NCBI GenBank assembly: GCA_018710795.1
Contig: DVJH01000134.1
Coordinates: forward strand, 1 to 21,353
Direction: 5' to 3'
Source of the DNA: Candidatus Galligastranaerophilus gallistercoris
GTDB taxonomy: Bacteria; Cyanobacteriota; Vampirovibrionia; Gastranaerophilales; Gastranaerophilaceae
DNA: 21,353 nt
Shown: piece after piece, positions 7,214 through 15,000 of the stretch
Layout: each line of letters starts with the position of its first letter
Position numbering within the stretch: position 1 is the first letter of the stretch
Translations under genes and position numbers: made by a program
Notes under the pieces: model-generated
Database searches by the model: none
What the model saw: only the letters and a program-made list of their open reading frames with translations
Told to the model about the DNA's origin: nothing

Positions 7214-9124
7214 TTAAGCTTCTATTTCTTTAATCGCATTTTTAAATTCGCGAACCAGTTCTTCGGAATATTTTTTACCCGCAAGGCTTTCAATTTCCGC
7301 TATTGCTTCTTCTTTAGAATATGCTTTTCTGTAGGGTCTGTCCGATATCATTGCGTAATATGAGTCCACGATTAAAATAATTTGTGAAATTAAGGGAATA
7401 TCATCCCCTTTTCTTTTATCGGGGTATCCCGAGCCGTCCCAGTTTTCATGGTGGTGAACGATAATCGGAATTATGCTTGAAACATGGCTTATGGGCTTTA
7501 AAATCTCCTGTGCGCCTATGATGGGGTGCTTTGTGATTACTTCTTTTTCCTCTTTTGTAAGAGGGGTTTTTTTGCTTAATACATCATTCGGTATCAGGAC
7601 ATTTCCTATATCGTATAAAAGCATTGCCAGTTTTAATTTATCCATATCGTTTTTGGATAATTCAAATCTTTTTGCAATTGCATAAGCAAGCTCGATTTTT
7701 TGTTTTGTCGTACCGGATTCGTAGTATGGCGTATAAGTTTTTGAAATTGTATCAACAACATCAAACAATAATTCTTTTGCAAGAATGCCGTTATTTGTTT
7801 CTTGTTTTGATTGAAGTTTTTTAATAAGCTCATCCGCCGTTTTTCTTCCGAAGGGAATTTTATGCTGATCCAGGATTTGAACAAACGCATCAATTGCAAT
7901 ATCCTGCCAGGAGACGCTGTCTTGAACTTCTGCAAGTTTGACCTGATTTCTTCCGTTCTGTTTTGCAAAATACATTGCTTTATCCGCAATTTCAACCAAT
8001 TCGTCAACATCGGTTGTCATTTCTATAAATGTTGCAACACCGATACTTGCCGTTATATGCCCGACTCCTTCAACGTATTCGTTTTCAAGGGACGAACGTA
8101 TTCTCTCTGCCGCAATTAATCCGCCTTGAGAATCTACACCGGGGAGAATAATCGTAAATTCTTCTCCGCCGACACGGCTCGGAACGTCAACCGAGCGGGA
8201 ATTTTTATTGATTACTTTTGCAACCGCTTTAATTGCGGCATCCCCCGCCGAGTGTCCCAGTGTATCATTTATGTGTTTTAATTTGTCCAAATCGAGAGAA
8301 ATCAACGTAAAGGGCTGATTGAGCCTGAGCGCCCTCACGGCTTCCCTTGAGAGGGCATCTTCATAAAATCTTCTGTTGAATAATTCCGTTAAGGGGTCTG
8401 TTACCGCCTGTTTTTTAACGGTTTCAAAAAGATTTGCAATCGTTATTGCAAGTTCTATTTGCCTTGCAAACAGGTTTAAGAAATTTAATTCCGAATCTTT
8501 TGTGTCTTCTCTGGGGGAAAATACCATTAAAAGCCCCGTAAATTCTTTCGAAACAATCGGAAGGACAATTAAGGATTTTGCGGGGTTTTTTGATTTAAAT
8601 TCGTTAATTTTTTCTTCCGAAACTTCAAACGGCAATATCTGGGTTAAAACTTCTCTTAAATTATTGAAGTATTTTATTTCCTTGTTTTTTAAAACATCGT
8701 AAAGATATGAGCCTTCATTTATGTTAAATCTGGTTTCAAAGAGGTTGTTGGGTATACATTTTTCAAGCTCGTTTGAAAATGTATTTTGAAGATAGGTTTT
8801 AAAAGCGTAAAAAACGCCTTGAGTGTCCAATTGTTTTTGCAATATGCAGCTGTATAAATACCCGAATTCGCCGTGGAGGCTTGAGACTATCGTTTCAAGA
8901 ACGCTTGATAAGGGGCGGGAAGAATTCATCATATCCCAAACGTGTTCCAAAGTAAGCAATGTCTGGTTTGCTTTTCTTAATTCTTCGGTTCTTTGGGCAA
9001 TTTCCTTTTCAAGAGCAATATTTCTTTGATATACCTCGATAAAATCGTTCTTTTGCTGGTACATCTTGTCTTCGACTTGTTTAAGAGCTTCGCTTGAAAT
9101 TTTTATCCAATCAAAAAGTCCCAT
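7214..9124 (-). CDS. Cyclic-di-GMP signalling protein: coiled coil, GAF-like, GGDEF, degenerate HD-GYP
   Basis: This 636-residue soluble protein has an N-terminal coiled coil (about 15-60), a GAF-like sensor region (about 65-235), a GGDEF domain (about 240-397) and an HD-GYP-like domain (about 450-636). The diguanylate cyclase active site is GGEEF at 319-323 and the inhibitory I-site is R310-S-V-D313, both intact, so synthesis of c-di-GMP with product feedback is expected. The phosphodiesterase part keeps HHHENWDGSGYP (557-568) but the HD dyad is Y504-D505, the usual GHS histidine is replaced (GTT at 471-473), and the metal-binding YDAM is YYAM (589-592). No membrane segment or signal peptide is visible. 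A TATAAT box ends 7 nt before the ATG with no Shine-Dalgarno sequence, suggesting a leaderless mRNA. Confidence 0.92.
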   Translation of the reverse strand: MGLFDWIKISSEALKQVEDKMYQQKNDFIEVYQRNIALEKEIAQRTEELRKANQTLLTLEHVWDMMNSSRPLSSVLETIVSSLHGEFGYLYSCILQKQLDTQGVFYAFKTYLQNTFSNELEKCIPNNLFETRFNINEGSYLYDVLKNKEIKYFNNLREVLTQILPFEVSEEKINEFKSKNPAKSLIVLPIVSKEFTGLLMVFSPREDTKDSELNFLNLFARQIELAITIANLFETVKKQAVTDPLTELFNRRFYEDALSREAVRALRLNQPFTLISLDLDKLKHINDTLGHSAGDAAIKAVAKVINKNSRSVDVPSRVGGEEFTIILPGVDSQGGLIAAERIRSSLENEYVEGVGHITASIGVATFIEMTTDVDELVEIADKAMYFAKQNGRNQVKLAEVQDSVSWQDIAIDAFVQILDQHKIPFGRKTADELIKKLQSKQETNNGILAKELLFDVVDTISKTYTPYYESGTTKQKIELAYAIAKRFELSKNDMDKLKLAMLLYDIGNVLIPNDVLSKKTPLTKEEKEVITKHPIIGAQEILKPISHVSSIIPIIVHHHENWDGSGYPDKRKGDDIPLISQIILIVDSYYAMISDRPYRKAYSKEEAIAEIESLAGKKYSEELVREFKNAIKEIEA

Positions 9125-9131
9125 AAATGTA

Positions 9132-9137
9132 ATTATA
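9132..9137 (-). promoter_or_regulatory. -10 box of the GGDEF gene, predicted leaderless transcript
   Basis: TATAAT preceded by TTG on the minus strand ends 7 nt before the ATG. A start site at the usual distance would coincide with or nearly touch the start codon. No good -35 is visible (TTCTTT at 17 nt). Confidence 0.5.
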
Positions 9138-9224
9138 CAACTTTTTTCTTAAAAAAAGAAGTAAATAAGAAGAATTTTTTATAAAAAACCGTAAAATATT
9201 CGGCAATCGGGAGGAATTTTTAAA

Positions 9225-10676
9225 CTATATTTTCCCCGTGATTTTGAGTTCAAATTCGGGCGCTATTTCTTCATAACTTATGGTCGGGATATCCATATAT
9301 AATTGAGATACAAGTGCAAATACAACCTGTCTTAAATGTGAGGGTGCAACAAGAATGACATCTTTTTCGTATGAGATATCTTCAATTTTTTTGATGAAAT
9401 CTTCAAATTTGTATCCGTCGATTTTTACTATGCATTCGTTTTCGTCAGGTTCAACGGCATTATCTTCCAGTAATTTTATAATTTCATCGGATATTTCATA
9501 GGCTTCAATTACTTTATCCTGATTGCTTATTGACCAGCAGATTTGCCTTGCGATTGAAATTCTCAGTTTTTCAAGCAAATCCGCCTTGGAATTATCGTCT
9601 GCAAAATCGTTAATTTTTTCAAATATGTAAATAACGTCTTTTACGCTTATTCTCTCTCTTATTAAAGAACAGAAAATATATTTTAATTCTCCGATTGAGA
9701 TAAAATCGCCCAGAATAGTGTCTATAATTAAGGGGTTATTATCGCTTACGATTTCTATATATCTGTTCATATCCGAATAATTAAAGATTTCATGAACATG
9801 TTTAATCGAATAGTATTTAAGATATCTTGCGATAAGTTCGCAAGGGTGATACCCTTTTGTCCAGTAGTTTTTCGTAAGTTCTTCTTTAATCCAGATTAAA
9901 GGGCGGTTTGTGATTAAATCAACATCTTTAATCGAGCCTTCGGGGTATTCGTCCATATCAAGGTCGTCTTCAAAAAACGCCGTGTAATCGGGGTATGCCA
10001 TTCCCTTAACGACGGGAACGCCGTGAACATTAATCGTGAAAACAAAACTGTCCAATTCCGTGTTTTCAAGAAATTGCACTTTAGGGATGATATAACCAAG
10101 TTCTTTTGTTAATTCCTGTCTTGTTTTAATTGTTTGCGAAAGAAGATTTTTTTCATTACCGGGGTCGTTTAGAGAATAATTTTCTTCGCTTAAAGAAATG
10201 GATAATCTTTCTTCGCCCAGATTCTGCGCCATTTTGGAAGGGGATAAGAGATTTTTCAATTGTTTTTTTAAATTGTTTAATCTGTCGACTTCTTTTGCGA
10301 TTTCTTCGTTTAAGACATCTCTTTCGTTATCCTTGGCACCGTCTAAGAAGTTTTTGATTTCTTCGATTTTCTCTCTTTTTTCTTTAATTTTTCTCTGGAA
10401 ATTAAGGCAGAGTTCATAGGGCTCTTCTTTTGAAGAGAACATTTTTTCCATTTTTGTTTTGTAGCCTTGAATGTCTTCATAATCTTCGCCTTCTTCAATT
10501 TCGATTTCACGTGCGAAAATTACGTTATAAACAACCTTGTTGTTTATTTCTCCTTCATAAATGGAATATAAATCCCATCCTTCTTTGGACATGGAATTTA
10601 AAATGTTCTCAAGTGCCTGTAATTCTTCTATAGGCACCGATTTAATGCAAAATTCTTGTCTTTGCCCTCTAATCAT
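9225..10676 (-). CDS. Soluble FlhA/SctV cytosolic-domain homologue with N-terminal DUF4177-like domain
   Basis: The 483-residue protein has three parts. Residues 1-58 look like DUF4177 (SMSKEGWDLYSIYEG then a strand VVYNVIFAREI). Residues about 75-150 are charged and predicted coiled coil. Residues about 184-483 align by eye with the whole cytosolic domain of the flagellar/type III export gate FlhA/SctV: TRQELTKELGYIIPKVQFLEN (first block, 185-205), FTINVHGVPVVKG, RPLIWIKEE, a divergent counterpart of GY-x-VVDP (GYHPCELIARYL), IGELKYIFCSLIRERISVKD, LRISIARQI and the ending ILVAPSHLRQ plus PTISYEEIAPEFELKITG. The FlhA membrane domain with its eight helices is entirely absent and no transmembrane segment is visible. 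Function unknown; an adaptor or ring-forming scaffold is conceivable. No Shine-Dalgarno sequence; TAAAAT ends 6 nt before the ATG. A terminator separates it from the upstream gene. Confidence 0.8.
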   Translation of the reverse strand: MIRGQRQEFCIKSVPIEELQALENILNSMSKEGWDLYSIYEGEINNKVVYNVIFAREIEIEEGEDYEDIQGYKTKMEKMFSSKEEPYELCLNFQRKIKEKREKIEEIKNFLDGAKDNERDVLNEEIAKEVDRLNNLKKQLKNLLSPSKMAQNLGEERLSISLSEENYSLNDPGNEKNLLSQTIKTRQELTKELGYIIPKVQFLENTELDSFVFTINVHGVPVVKGMAYPDYTAFFEDDLDMDEYPEGSIKDVDLITNRPLIWIKEELTKNYWTKGYHPCELIARYLKYYSIKHVHEIFNYSDMNRYIEIVSDNNPLIIDTILGDFISIGELKYIFCSLIRERISVKDVIYIFEKINDFADDNSKADLLEKLRISIARQICWSISNQDKVIEAYEISDEIIKLLEDNAVEPDENECIVKIDGYKFEDFIKKIEDISYEKDVILVAPSHLRQVVFALVSQLYMDIPTISYEEIAPEFELKITGKI

Positions 10677-10682
10677 ATTTTA

Positions 10683-10693
10683 ATTTTATCATA
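10683..10693 (-). promoter_or_regulatory. Putative -10 region of the FlhA-like gene
   Basis: On the minus strand, overlapping TATGAT (10688-10693) and TAAAAT (10683-10688) boxes lie 11 and 6 nt before the ATG. Because a terminator sits just upstream at 10720-10742, the FlhA-like gene needs its own promoter in this 43-nt gap, and this is the only candidate. Confidence 0.4.
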
Positions 10694-10715
10694 ACAATAA
10701 TAAATTTTAAGTATT

Positions 10716-10742
10716 AAAAAAGCGGACATTTGTTGTCCGCTT
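10716..10742 (-). terminator. Rho-independent terminator after the 108-residue gene
   Basis: A perfect 9-bp stem (10720-10728 with 10734-10742; GCGGACA core) with a 5-nt loop is followed on the minus strand by TTTT. It starts a few bases past the stop of the 10749-11075 gene. Confidence 0.85.
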
Positions 10743-10748
10743 AATCCG

Positions 10749-11075
10749 TTATATATTTTCCGCATCAATTTCGTCGTCTATATCATCAAAAGATGAAAGC
10801 TGTTTTTTCTTTAAATTGTGTACAACCGCATCTACGAGAAGATTAAACGATTTTGAAGATTTTATCTTGGGTCCGAATTCTTTTATAAGACTTTCTTTTA
10901 CCATGTTTTCAAGTTTCAGGTTATCGTATTCGATTCCTTTTTTTTCTTCGGGGATAATATAGTCAATGTATTGAGAGTTTATTTTATAATCCTGAACGTT
11001 TTTAAACATCACCCATTTGATTTTGGGCGCAATGTTTTTTAATTTTTTGACTATTTTTAAATTTTTCAGATCCAC
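10749..11075 (-). CDS. Unknown 108-residue protein
   Basis: The protein is basic in its first 50 residues (KNLKIVKKLKNIAPKIKW) and acidic at the C-terminus (FDDIDDEIDAEN), with a predicted helical middle (LENMVKESLIKEFGPKI). No family is recognised, and neither a signal peptide nor a membrane segment is visible. The start is a GTG with AAAGGA 8 nt upstream. It has its own terminator (10716-10742), so it is a separate transcription unit from the FlhA-like gene downstream despite the shared strand. Confidence 0.65.
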   Translation of the reverse strand: MDLKNLKIVKKLKNIAPKIKWVMFKNVQDYKINSQYIDYIIPEEKKGIEYDNLKLENMVKESLIKEFGPKIKSSKSFNLLVDAVVHNLKKKQLSSFDDIDDEIDAENI

Positions 11076-11252
11076 TTTTTGAATCCTTTCGATGTTGTGT
11101 TTGATTAACCTTCAGTTATATTAAGTAGCCTCAAAATAAAAAGTGTCTTTTTTTAAGCTAATGTTAATAAAAATTTACGTTTTATTAAAATTATACGCTA
11201 TTCGGGCAAAAATTCAATGTTTCGGACTAATGTTTCATATATTGAAATGAGC

Positions 11253-11272
11253 TTGTTAATTTTCTTTACAAA
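11253..11272 (+). promoter_or_regulatory. Copy 1 of a shared upstream element
   Basis: TTGTTAA directly followed by TTTTCTTTACAAA. The same 20 bases, with one extra C after TTGTTAA, recur at 16275-16295. This copy ends 77 nt before the ATG at 11350, and the other ends 76 nt before the ATG at 16372. It may be a protein-binding site or an upstream promoter element with TTTACA as a -35. Confidence 0.5.
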
Positions 11273-11315
11273 TAATGAAAAATCATTAAAGTTTTAGCGT
11301 GGTTGGTACGATGAA

Positions 11316-11321
11316 TATAAT
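11316..11321 (+). promoter_or_regulatory. Candidate -10 box of the 84-residue gene
   Basis: A perfect TATAAT lies 28 nt before the ATG at 11350; transcription from it would leave a leader of about 22 nt containing the Shine-Dalgarno sequence AAGGG at 11336-11340. No good -35 is present, only TTTAGC at 17 nt. Confidence 0.45.
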
Positions 11322-11349
11322 ACAAGAACTGATTTAAGGGTAAAAAATA

Positions 11350-11604
11350 ATGTTAAATAACATTAAATCATTCGGTTTGAACGTCATCCCCGACAGGCAA
11401 AAAACCGTTGAGCAGACGACCGAATCCATCGAAAATGCGATATCAGGGTTGTGGGAACCTATACTCGGGTATTTAAAAGAAAATGACGGGGTGTTTTCAG
11501 GCGCCGTCATGAATGAAATAGAATCAATAAATAATCAGGCAATGCGTTTGAATATGACCGTTAATGCCGGTAATCCGAAATTAAATATAGATTATGAAAG
11601 CTAG
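11350..11604 (+). CDS. Unknown 84-residue protein
   Basis: A small, mildly acidic protein that looks helical between residues 15 and 70 (TVEQTTESIENAISGLWEPI, then AVMNEIESINNQAMRLNMTV), with Asn-rich ends. No family, signal peptide or membrane helix is recognised. AAGGG precedes the ATG by 9 nt. It is monocistronic: an upstream -10 box and a strong terminator at 11663-11693 bracket it. It shares the 20-nt upstream element with the gene at 16372, which suggests joint regulation with that operon. The heptad-like spacing of hydrophobics would fit a small coiled-coil or secreted helical protein, which is a guess. Confidence 0.7.
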   Translation: MLNNIKSFGLNVIPDRQKTVEQTTESIENAISGLWEPILGYLKENDGVFSGAVMNEIESINNQAMRLNMTVNAGNPKLNIDYES

Positions 11605-11662
11605 TAATTCCTTTATATAAAGTGTAAGTGAGTACTTTTCTTTTCCCCATATTATTTTTGAA

Positions 11663-11693
11663 AAAAAGCAGATTCTTTCAGAGTCTGCTTTTT
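11663..11693 (+). terminator. Rho-independent terminator after the 84-residue gene
   Basis: A 13-bp stem (11663-11675 with 11681-11693, one G-U pair; GCAGA core) with a 5-nt loop TTTCA ends in TTTTT on the plus strand, 58 nt after the stop codon. Confidence 0.85.
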
Positions 11694-11719
11694 AGGTTAT
11701 TAATATTTATGATATTTAA

Positions 11720-11747
11720 AAAACTATTTTCATTGTAAAATAGTTTT
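11720..11747. repeat. Inverted repeat upstream of pgk
   Basis: A perfect 11-bp inverted repeat, AAAACTATTTT and its complement, with a 6-nt centre CATTGT. It overlaps the TTGTAA that could be the pgk -35 box. It could be an operator or an AT-rich hairpin; there is no T tract typical of a terminator. Confidence 0.45.
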
Positions 11748-11762
11748 AAAAAGAGGTATAAG
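11733..11762 (+). promoter_or_regulatory. Candidate pgk promoter
   Basis: TTGTAA (11733-11738), an 18-nt spacer, then TATAAG (11757-11762), placed 21 nt before the ATG. GGAG at 11770-11773 provides a good ribosome-binding site. Confidence 0.45.
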
Positions 11763-11783
11763 CTGATAAGGAGTTAACCAAAA

Positions 11784-12986
11784 ATGAAAAAATCACTTAA
11801 AGATTTAGGCGACATTAAAGGTAAAAGAGCACTGGTCAGGGTTGATATTAACGTGCCTTTGGATGAAAACAAAAACGTTACGGATGATACAAGAATTCAG
11901 GCTATTATTCCCACATTAAAACTTTTAAAAGAAAAAGGCGCAAAAATTATATTAATGGCACACCTGGGACGTCCCAAGGGAGAATGGAATCTTGAATTTT
12001 CACTCGAACCCGTTGCAAAATATATGTCAAAGGTTTTGGGGGAAGATGTTTTATTTGTTAAAGACCCCGTAGGAAAAGGTGCGGATAAAGCGCTGGAAAA
12101 TTTAAAAGAAGGTCAGGTTGCGCTTTTAGAAAATATCAGATTTTATAAAGCCGAAGAAGCAAAAGACGACGATATGACTTTTGCAGAAGAACTTGCAAAA
12201 CTCGGCGATTTATACGTTAACGATGCATTCGGCGCAGCCCACAGAAACCATACATCAACCGCAAAACTTGCAAAAGTTTTAAAACCGGCTGTTTCGGGAT
12301 TGTTAATGGAAAAAGAATTAAGATGCTTATCACAGGCTCTTGATAATCCTACAAGACCGTTTACGGCAGTTGTCGGCGGTGCTAAAGTTTCGTCAAAAAT
12401 CGGCGTATTGGAAAACTTAATCGATAAAGTGGACAACATGATTATCGGCGGCGGCATGGCTTATACATTTGTTAAAGCAAACGGCGGTAAAATCGGAAAT
12501 TCGATTTGCGAAGATGATCAACTGGAAGTTGCAAAAGCAATCGAGAAAAAAGCGGCCGACAAAAACGTTAAAATCGTTATGGCAACGGATGTATTGGCAA
12601 CAAACGATTTTTCGGGCAACGGCGAAAATAAAATAGTTGACGTTAAAAATATCCCCGACGGCTTTGAAGGCGTTGATGCTGGTCCCAATACACAAAAAGC
12701 TTTTGAAGATGTTATTAAAAATTCAAAAACAATATTGATGAACGGACCGGTGGGTGCATTTGAAAACCCGAAATTTGCCGAAGGTACAAAAGCCGTATTA
12801 AAAGCAATCGTTGAAGCAACCAAAAACGGTGCAATATCGGTTATCGGCGGCGGCGATTCCGTGAGTGCGGCTAAAAAATTCTGCAATGCGGAAGATTTTA
12901 CCCACGTTTCAACGGGCGGCGGAGCTTCATTAGAATTTATCGAAGGAAAAATTCTCCCCGGCGTTGCAGCATTGGATGATAAATAA
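11784..12986 (+). CDS. pgk: Phosphoglycerate kinase
   Basis: Cytoplasmic glycolytic enzyme transferring phosphate from 1,3-bisphosphoglycerate to ADP. The 400-residue length is standard. Motifs seen in order: RVDINVPLD (19-27, substrate loop), HLGRPKGEW (60-68), LLENIRFYKAEE (113-124), NDAFGAAHRNHTST (143-156), GGAKVSSKIGVLENL (198-212), GGGMAYTF (222-229), NGPVGAFE (320-327), GGGDSV (349-354) and the C-terminal HVSTGGGASLEFIEGKILPGV. It is monocistronic here, with its own promoter region and a strong terminator after it. Codon use is somewhat richer in GAA/AAA/GCA and the coding looks highly expressed compared with neighbours. No gap or tpiA partner is present in the window. Confidence 0.98.
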   Translation: MKKSLKDLGDIKGKRALVRVDINVPLDENKNVTDDTRIQAIIPTLKLLKEKGAKIILMAHLGRPKGEWNLEFSLEPVAKYMSKVLGEDVLFVKDPVGKGADKALENLKEGQVALLENIRFYKAEEAKDDDMTFAEELAKLGDLYVNDAFGAAHRNHTSTAKLAKVLKPAVSGLLMEKELRCLSQALDNPTRPFTAVVGGAKVSSKIGVLENLIDKVDNMIIGGGMAYTFVKANGGKIGNSICEDDQLEVAKAIEKKAADKNVKIVMATDVLATNDFSGNGENKIVDVKNIPDGFEGVDAGPNTQKAFEDVIKNSKTILMNGPVGAFENPKFAEGTKAVLKAIVEATKNGAISVIGGGDSVSAAKKFCNAEDFTHVSTGGGASLEFIEGKILPGVAALDDK

Positions 12987-13003
12987 AAATTAAAACCAAA
13001 TTT

Positions 13004-13036
13004 AAAAAACCTTCCTTTATTTAAGGAGGGTTTTTT
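13004..13036 (+). terminator. Rho-independent terminator after pgk
   Basis: A 14-bp stem (13004-13017 with 13023-13036, one G-U pair; CCTTCC core) with loop TATTT ends in TTTTTT on the plus strand, 17 nt after the pgk stop codon. Confidence 0.9.
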
Positions 13037-13053
13037 ATTGCGGTTAAATTTTG

Positions 13054-13059
13054 TATAAT
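13054..13059 (+). promoter_or_regulatory. Candidate -10 box of the 237-residue gene
   Basis: TATAAT preceded directly by TTTTG, 31 nt before the TTG start at 13091 and just after the pgk terminator. No clear -35 is present. Confidence 0.45.
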
Positions 13060-13090
13060 TAATTATGCGATTAATAAGGCGGATAAATTT

Positions 13091-13804
13091 TTGAAAAAGA
13101 TTTTAGCGGATTTAATAAAAAACATTTTCGGTTTTCAGGAAAAATTGCTTGAGAAAAAATATAACGGCGGGCGGATATCTTTAAATGCCGAACATTCAAT
13201 GGTAAAAAACCGAATTTCTAACGGAGTTAATCTTACGATATCGGGCGAGCTTGATAAAAACAGACAAAAAGTAAAAAATGATGTCGAAGAAATTTTGAAA
13301 AATAATATCAATAATCTTGAAAATATATTGGATTATTCTGTAGAATTCGGTGTAAAAACTTATAAAATAAAAAATGCGGATAAATTATTAAAATTTATTG
13401 ATGAAAAAGAGGGCTTTATATTCCCTGAAAAAAATTTTAAGGCACTTTATATTCACCTTTTGACGGATAGAAAAATCTCATTCAAAAGCGCTCCTTTGTT
13501 TATTTTTGAAAGCGGCAAAATAAGTCCTTATAAGCTTGTTTACAACTTTTATATCTGGTATTCGTATAAAACGAACCTTCCCGGGTATGAAGAAAAAACG
13601 AGAGAAAAATATAAACATATTTTTGAATATGAAAAAGATGAAAAACTTAATGAGCTAGGCTATAAGGATATAATAGAATTGCAGCGCGCAATCGAGAGAG
13701 ATAAAGATGCCATGGAATTTACGCTTCAATTTATAAAAACGCTTGAAGGCTCCAAGAATGCTTTTAATATAATTAAAAATAATGATGACGGTGCAAACGT
13801 TTAA
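13091..13804 (+). CDS. Unknown 237-residue Lys/Asn-rich protein
   Basis: A cytoplasmic-looking protein without signal peptide or membrane helix. The N-terminal part (about 20-60) looks like beta strands (GGRISLNAEHSMVKN, GVNLTISGEL), followed by helices and an aromatic stretch near 150-160 (KLVYNFYIWYSYKTNLPGYE), then a charged helical end. No family is recognised. The start is a TTG with AAGGCGGA 7 nt upstream; there is no in-frame ATG earlier, and the nearest upstream ATG (13065) is out of frame. It overlaps the convergent solute-binding protein gene by 4 nt at their stop codons. Base composition matches the surroundings, so recent transfer is not indicated. Confidence 0.7.
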   Translation: MKKILADLIKNIFGFQEKLLEKKYNGGRISLNAEHSMVKNRISNGVNLTISGELDKNRQKVKNDVEEILKNNINNLENILDYSVEFGVKTYKIKNADKLLKFIDEKEGFIFPEKNFKALYIHLLTDRKISFKSAPLFIFESGKISPYKLVYNFYIWYSYKTNLPGYEEKTREKYKHIFEYEKDEKLNELGYKDIIELQRAIERDKDAMEFTLQFIKTLEGSKNAFNIIKNNDDGANV

Positions 13805-14994
13805 TTTTGAAGCAGATTGATATCTTTTTTCAGATTTTCGGCGCTGAATTCCCCCTCGCCTTCTAAAAACAGAATTTCAAGAGATTGATTTATAGTTTCG
13901 TTTATTTCTTTTTTGTTTTTATATCCGAAATCTTTAATCAAAGCGTTATCAAGCTGTTTTTTCGCTTCACATCTTGCAAGGTCTTCTATATTATTTGAAC
14001 AGTTTGTGAAATATTCATCTTGAAGCGCATATTTATTTACGGGGAGAGTGTTTGTTTTTTTGGAAAATTCAAGCTGGTTTTCTTCGTTTAAAAGAAGATG
14101 AATAAATTCTTTTGCAAGCTCTTTGTTTTTAGAATTTTTCGGGATTATAAAATTCATTAAGCTTATGTCGAATTTATTACCCGTACCCGTTAATTGCGGA
14201 ATTATGACCGATTTTTCATATACGTCGGGTGCGTTTTCTTTTATTATGTTTAAAAAATTACTTCCCGTTATTATAAAAGCGGCATTTTGAGCCATATATT
14301 TTTCGACAAGTTCTCTGTGGTTAATTGTAAGAGTATCTTTTAAAAGAAGATTTTCATCGTTCATTTTTTTGAAAAGAAAATAAATATCTTTTATTGTGTC
14401 GTTATTTCCGTCATAGATATCATATTTATTTAATATTTTTGCAAACGTATCGTTTTCGTTTAAATTTATGCCGAAAACGGGCGGGTTTTTGCAGGTTTTT
14501 AATTTTAAGATGTCATCATATGTTTTTAATTGAATTTTACAGTTTTTGAATTTTTCTTTATTTAAAACCGTAACGGGGCTTGTCGCATAAAAAGGAAGCG
14601 CATAAATTTTATCGTTAAATTTTAATTTATTTACAAGCGATTGATTATAATCTTTTGCATCTTTTTCGTCAAAAAATTCAAGAGTGTTTTTTTGGGCAAG
14701 AAGAAGCGAAAATTCGGGATTAAGGTTAATAATATCGGGGGGATTGCCGCCGAGAACGGAGGCTATCGCTCTTTTTTGGGCTTCCGATATCGGGATATCA
14801 ACCCAGACGATATTAATTTCGGGGTGTTTTTTTTCAAAAAAATCAATATTTTTTTGAATGATATCTCCGGCTGGCGCTTTTAATTGAATTGTCCAGAGGG
14901 TTAAAGTTTTCTTTGCTTCCTTTTTTAATTTTAAAAAAGGAAGCGAGCCTAAAGCAAGAATAATTAAAATTATCAATATTTTTTTATACGCCAT
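13801..14994 (-). CDS. Extracellular solute-binding protein, family 1 (sugar ABC type), orphan
   Basis: The 397-residue protein begins with a basic start and a hydrophobic segment (about 5-23, ILIILIILALGSLPFL) acting as signal peptide or membrane anchor; there is no lipobox cysteine. The mature part shows MalE/UgpB-like features: LTLWTIQ at the first strand, FEKKHPEINIVWVDIP, ASVLGGNPPDIINLNPE, KIYALPFYATSPVTVLNKE, and late NKELAKEFIHLLLNEENQLEFSKKTNTLPVNK. These proteins bind sugars or polyols outside the membrane for an ABC importer. No permease or ATPase gene is nearby, so the partner is elsewhere or the protein works as a sensor. There is no Shine-Dalgarno sequence, and TATAAT lies 6 nt before the ATG. 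It is divergent from rarA with only 14 nt between. Confidence 0.88.
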   Translation of the reverse strand: MAYKKILIILIILALGSLPFLKLKKEAKKTLTLWTIQLKAPAGDIIQKNIDFFEKKHPEINIVWVDIPISEAQKRAIASVLGGNPPDIINLNPEFSLLLAQKNTLEFFDEKDAKDYNQSLVNKLKFNDKIYALPFYATSPVTVLNKEKFKNCKIQLKTYDDILKLKTCKNPPVFGINLNENDTFAKILNKYDIYDGNNDTIKDIYFLFKKMNDENLLLKDTLTINHRELVEKYMAQNAAFIITGSNFLNIIKENAPDVYEKSVIIPQLTGTGNKFDISLMNFIIPKNSKNKELAKEFIHLLLNEENQLEFSKKTNTLPVNKYALQDEYFTNCSNNIEDLARCEAKKQLDNALIKDFGYKNKKEINETINQSLEILFLEGEGEFSAENLKKDINLLQN

Positions 14995-15000
14995 GATAGA

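Noticed and set aside
9125..9224. Terminator after the FlhA-like gene (CCG/CGG before TTTTTT near 9180-9202)
   Set aside because: Only 3-4 bp of stem can form, too weak to call.
11253..11272. NtcA-type site (GTA-N8-TAC) in the shared element
   Set aside because: The spacing between GT and TAC is 10 in one copy and 11 in the other, not 8, and the half-site is GTT.
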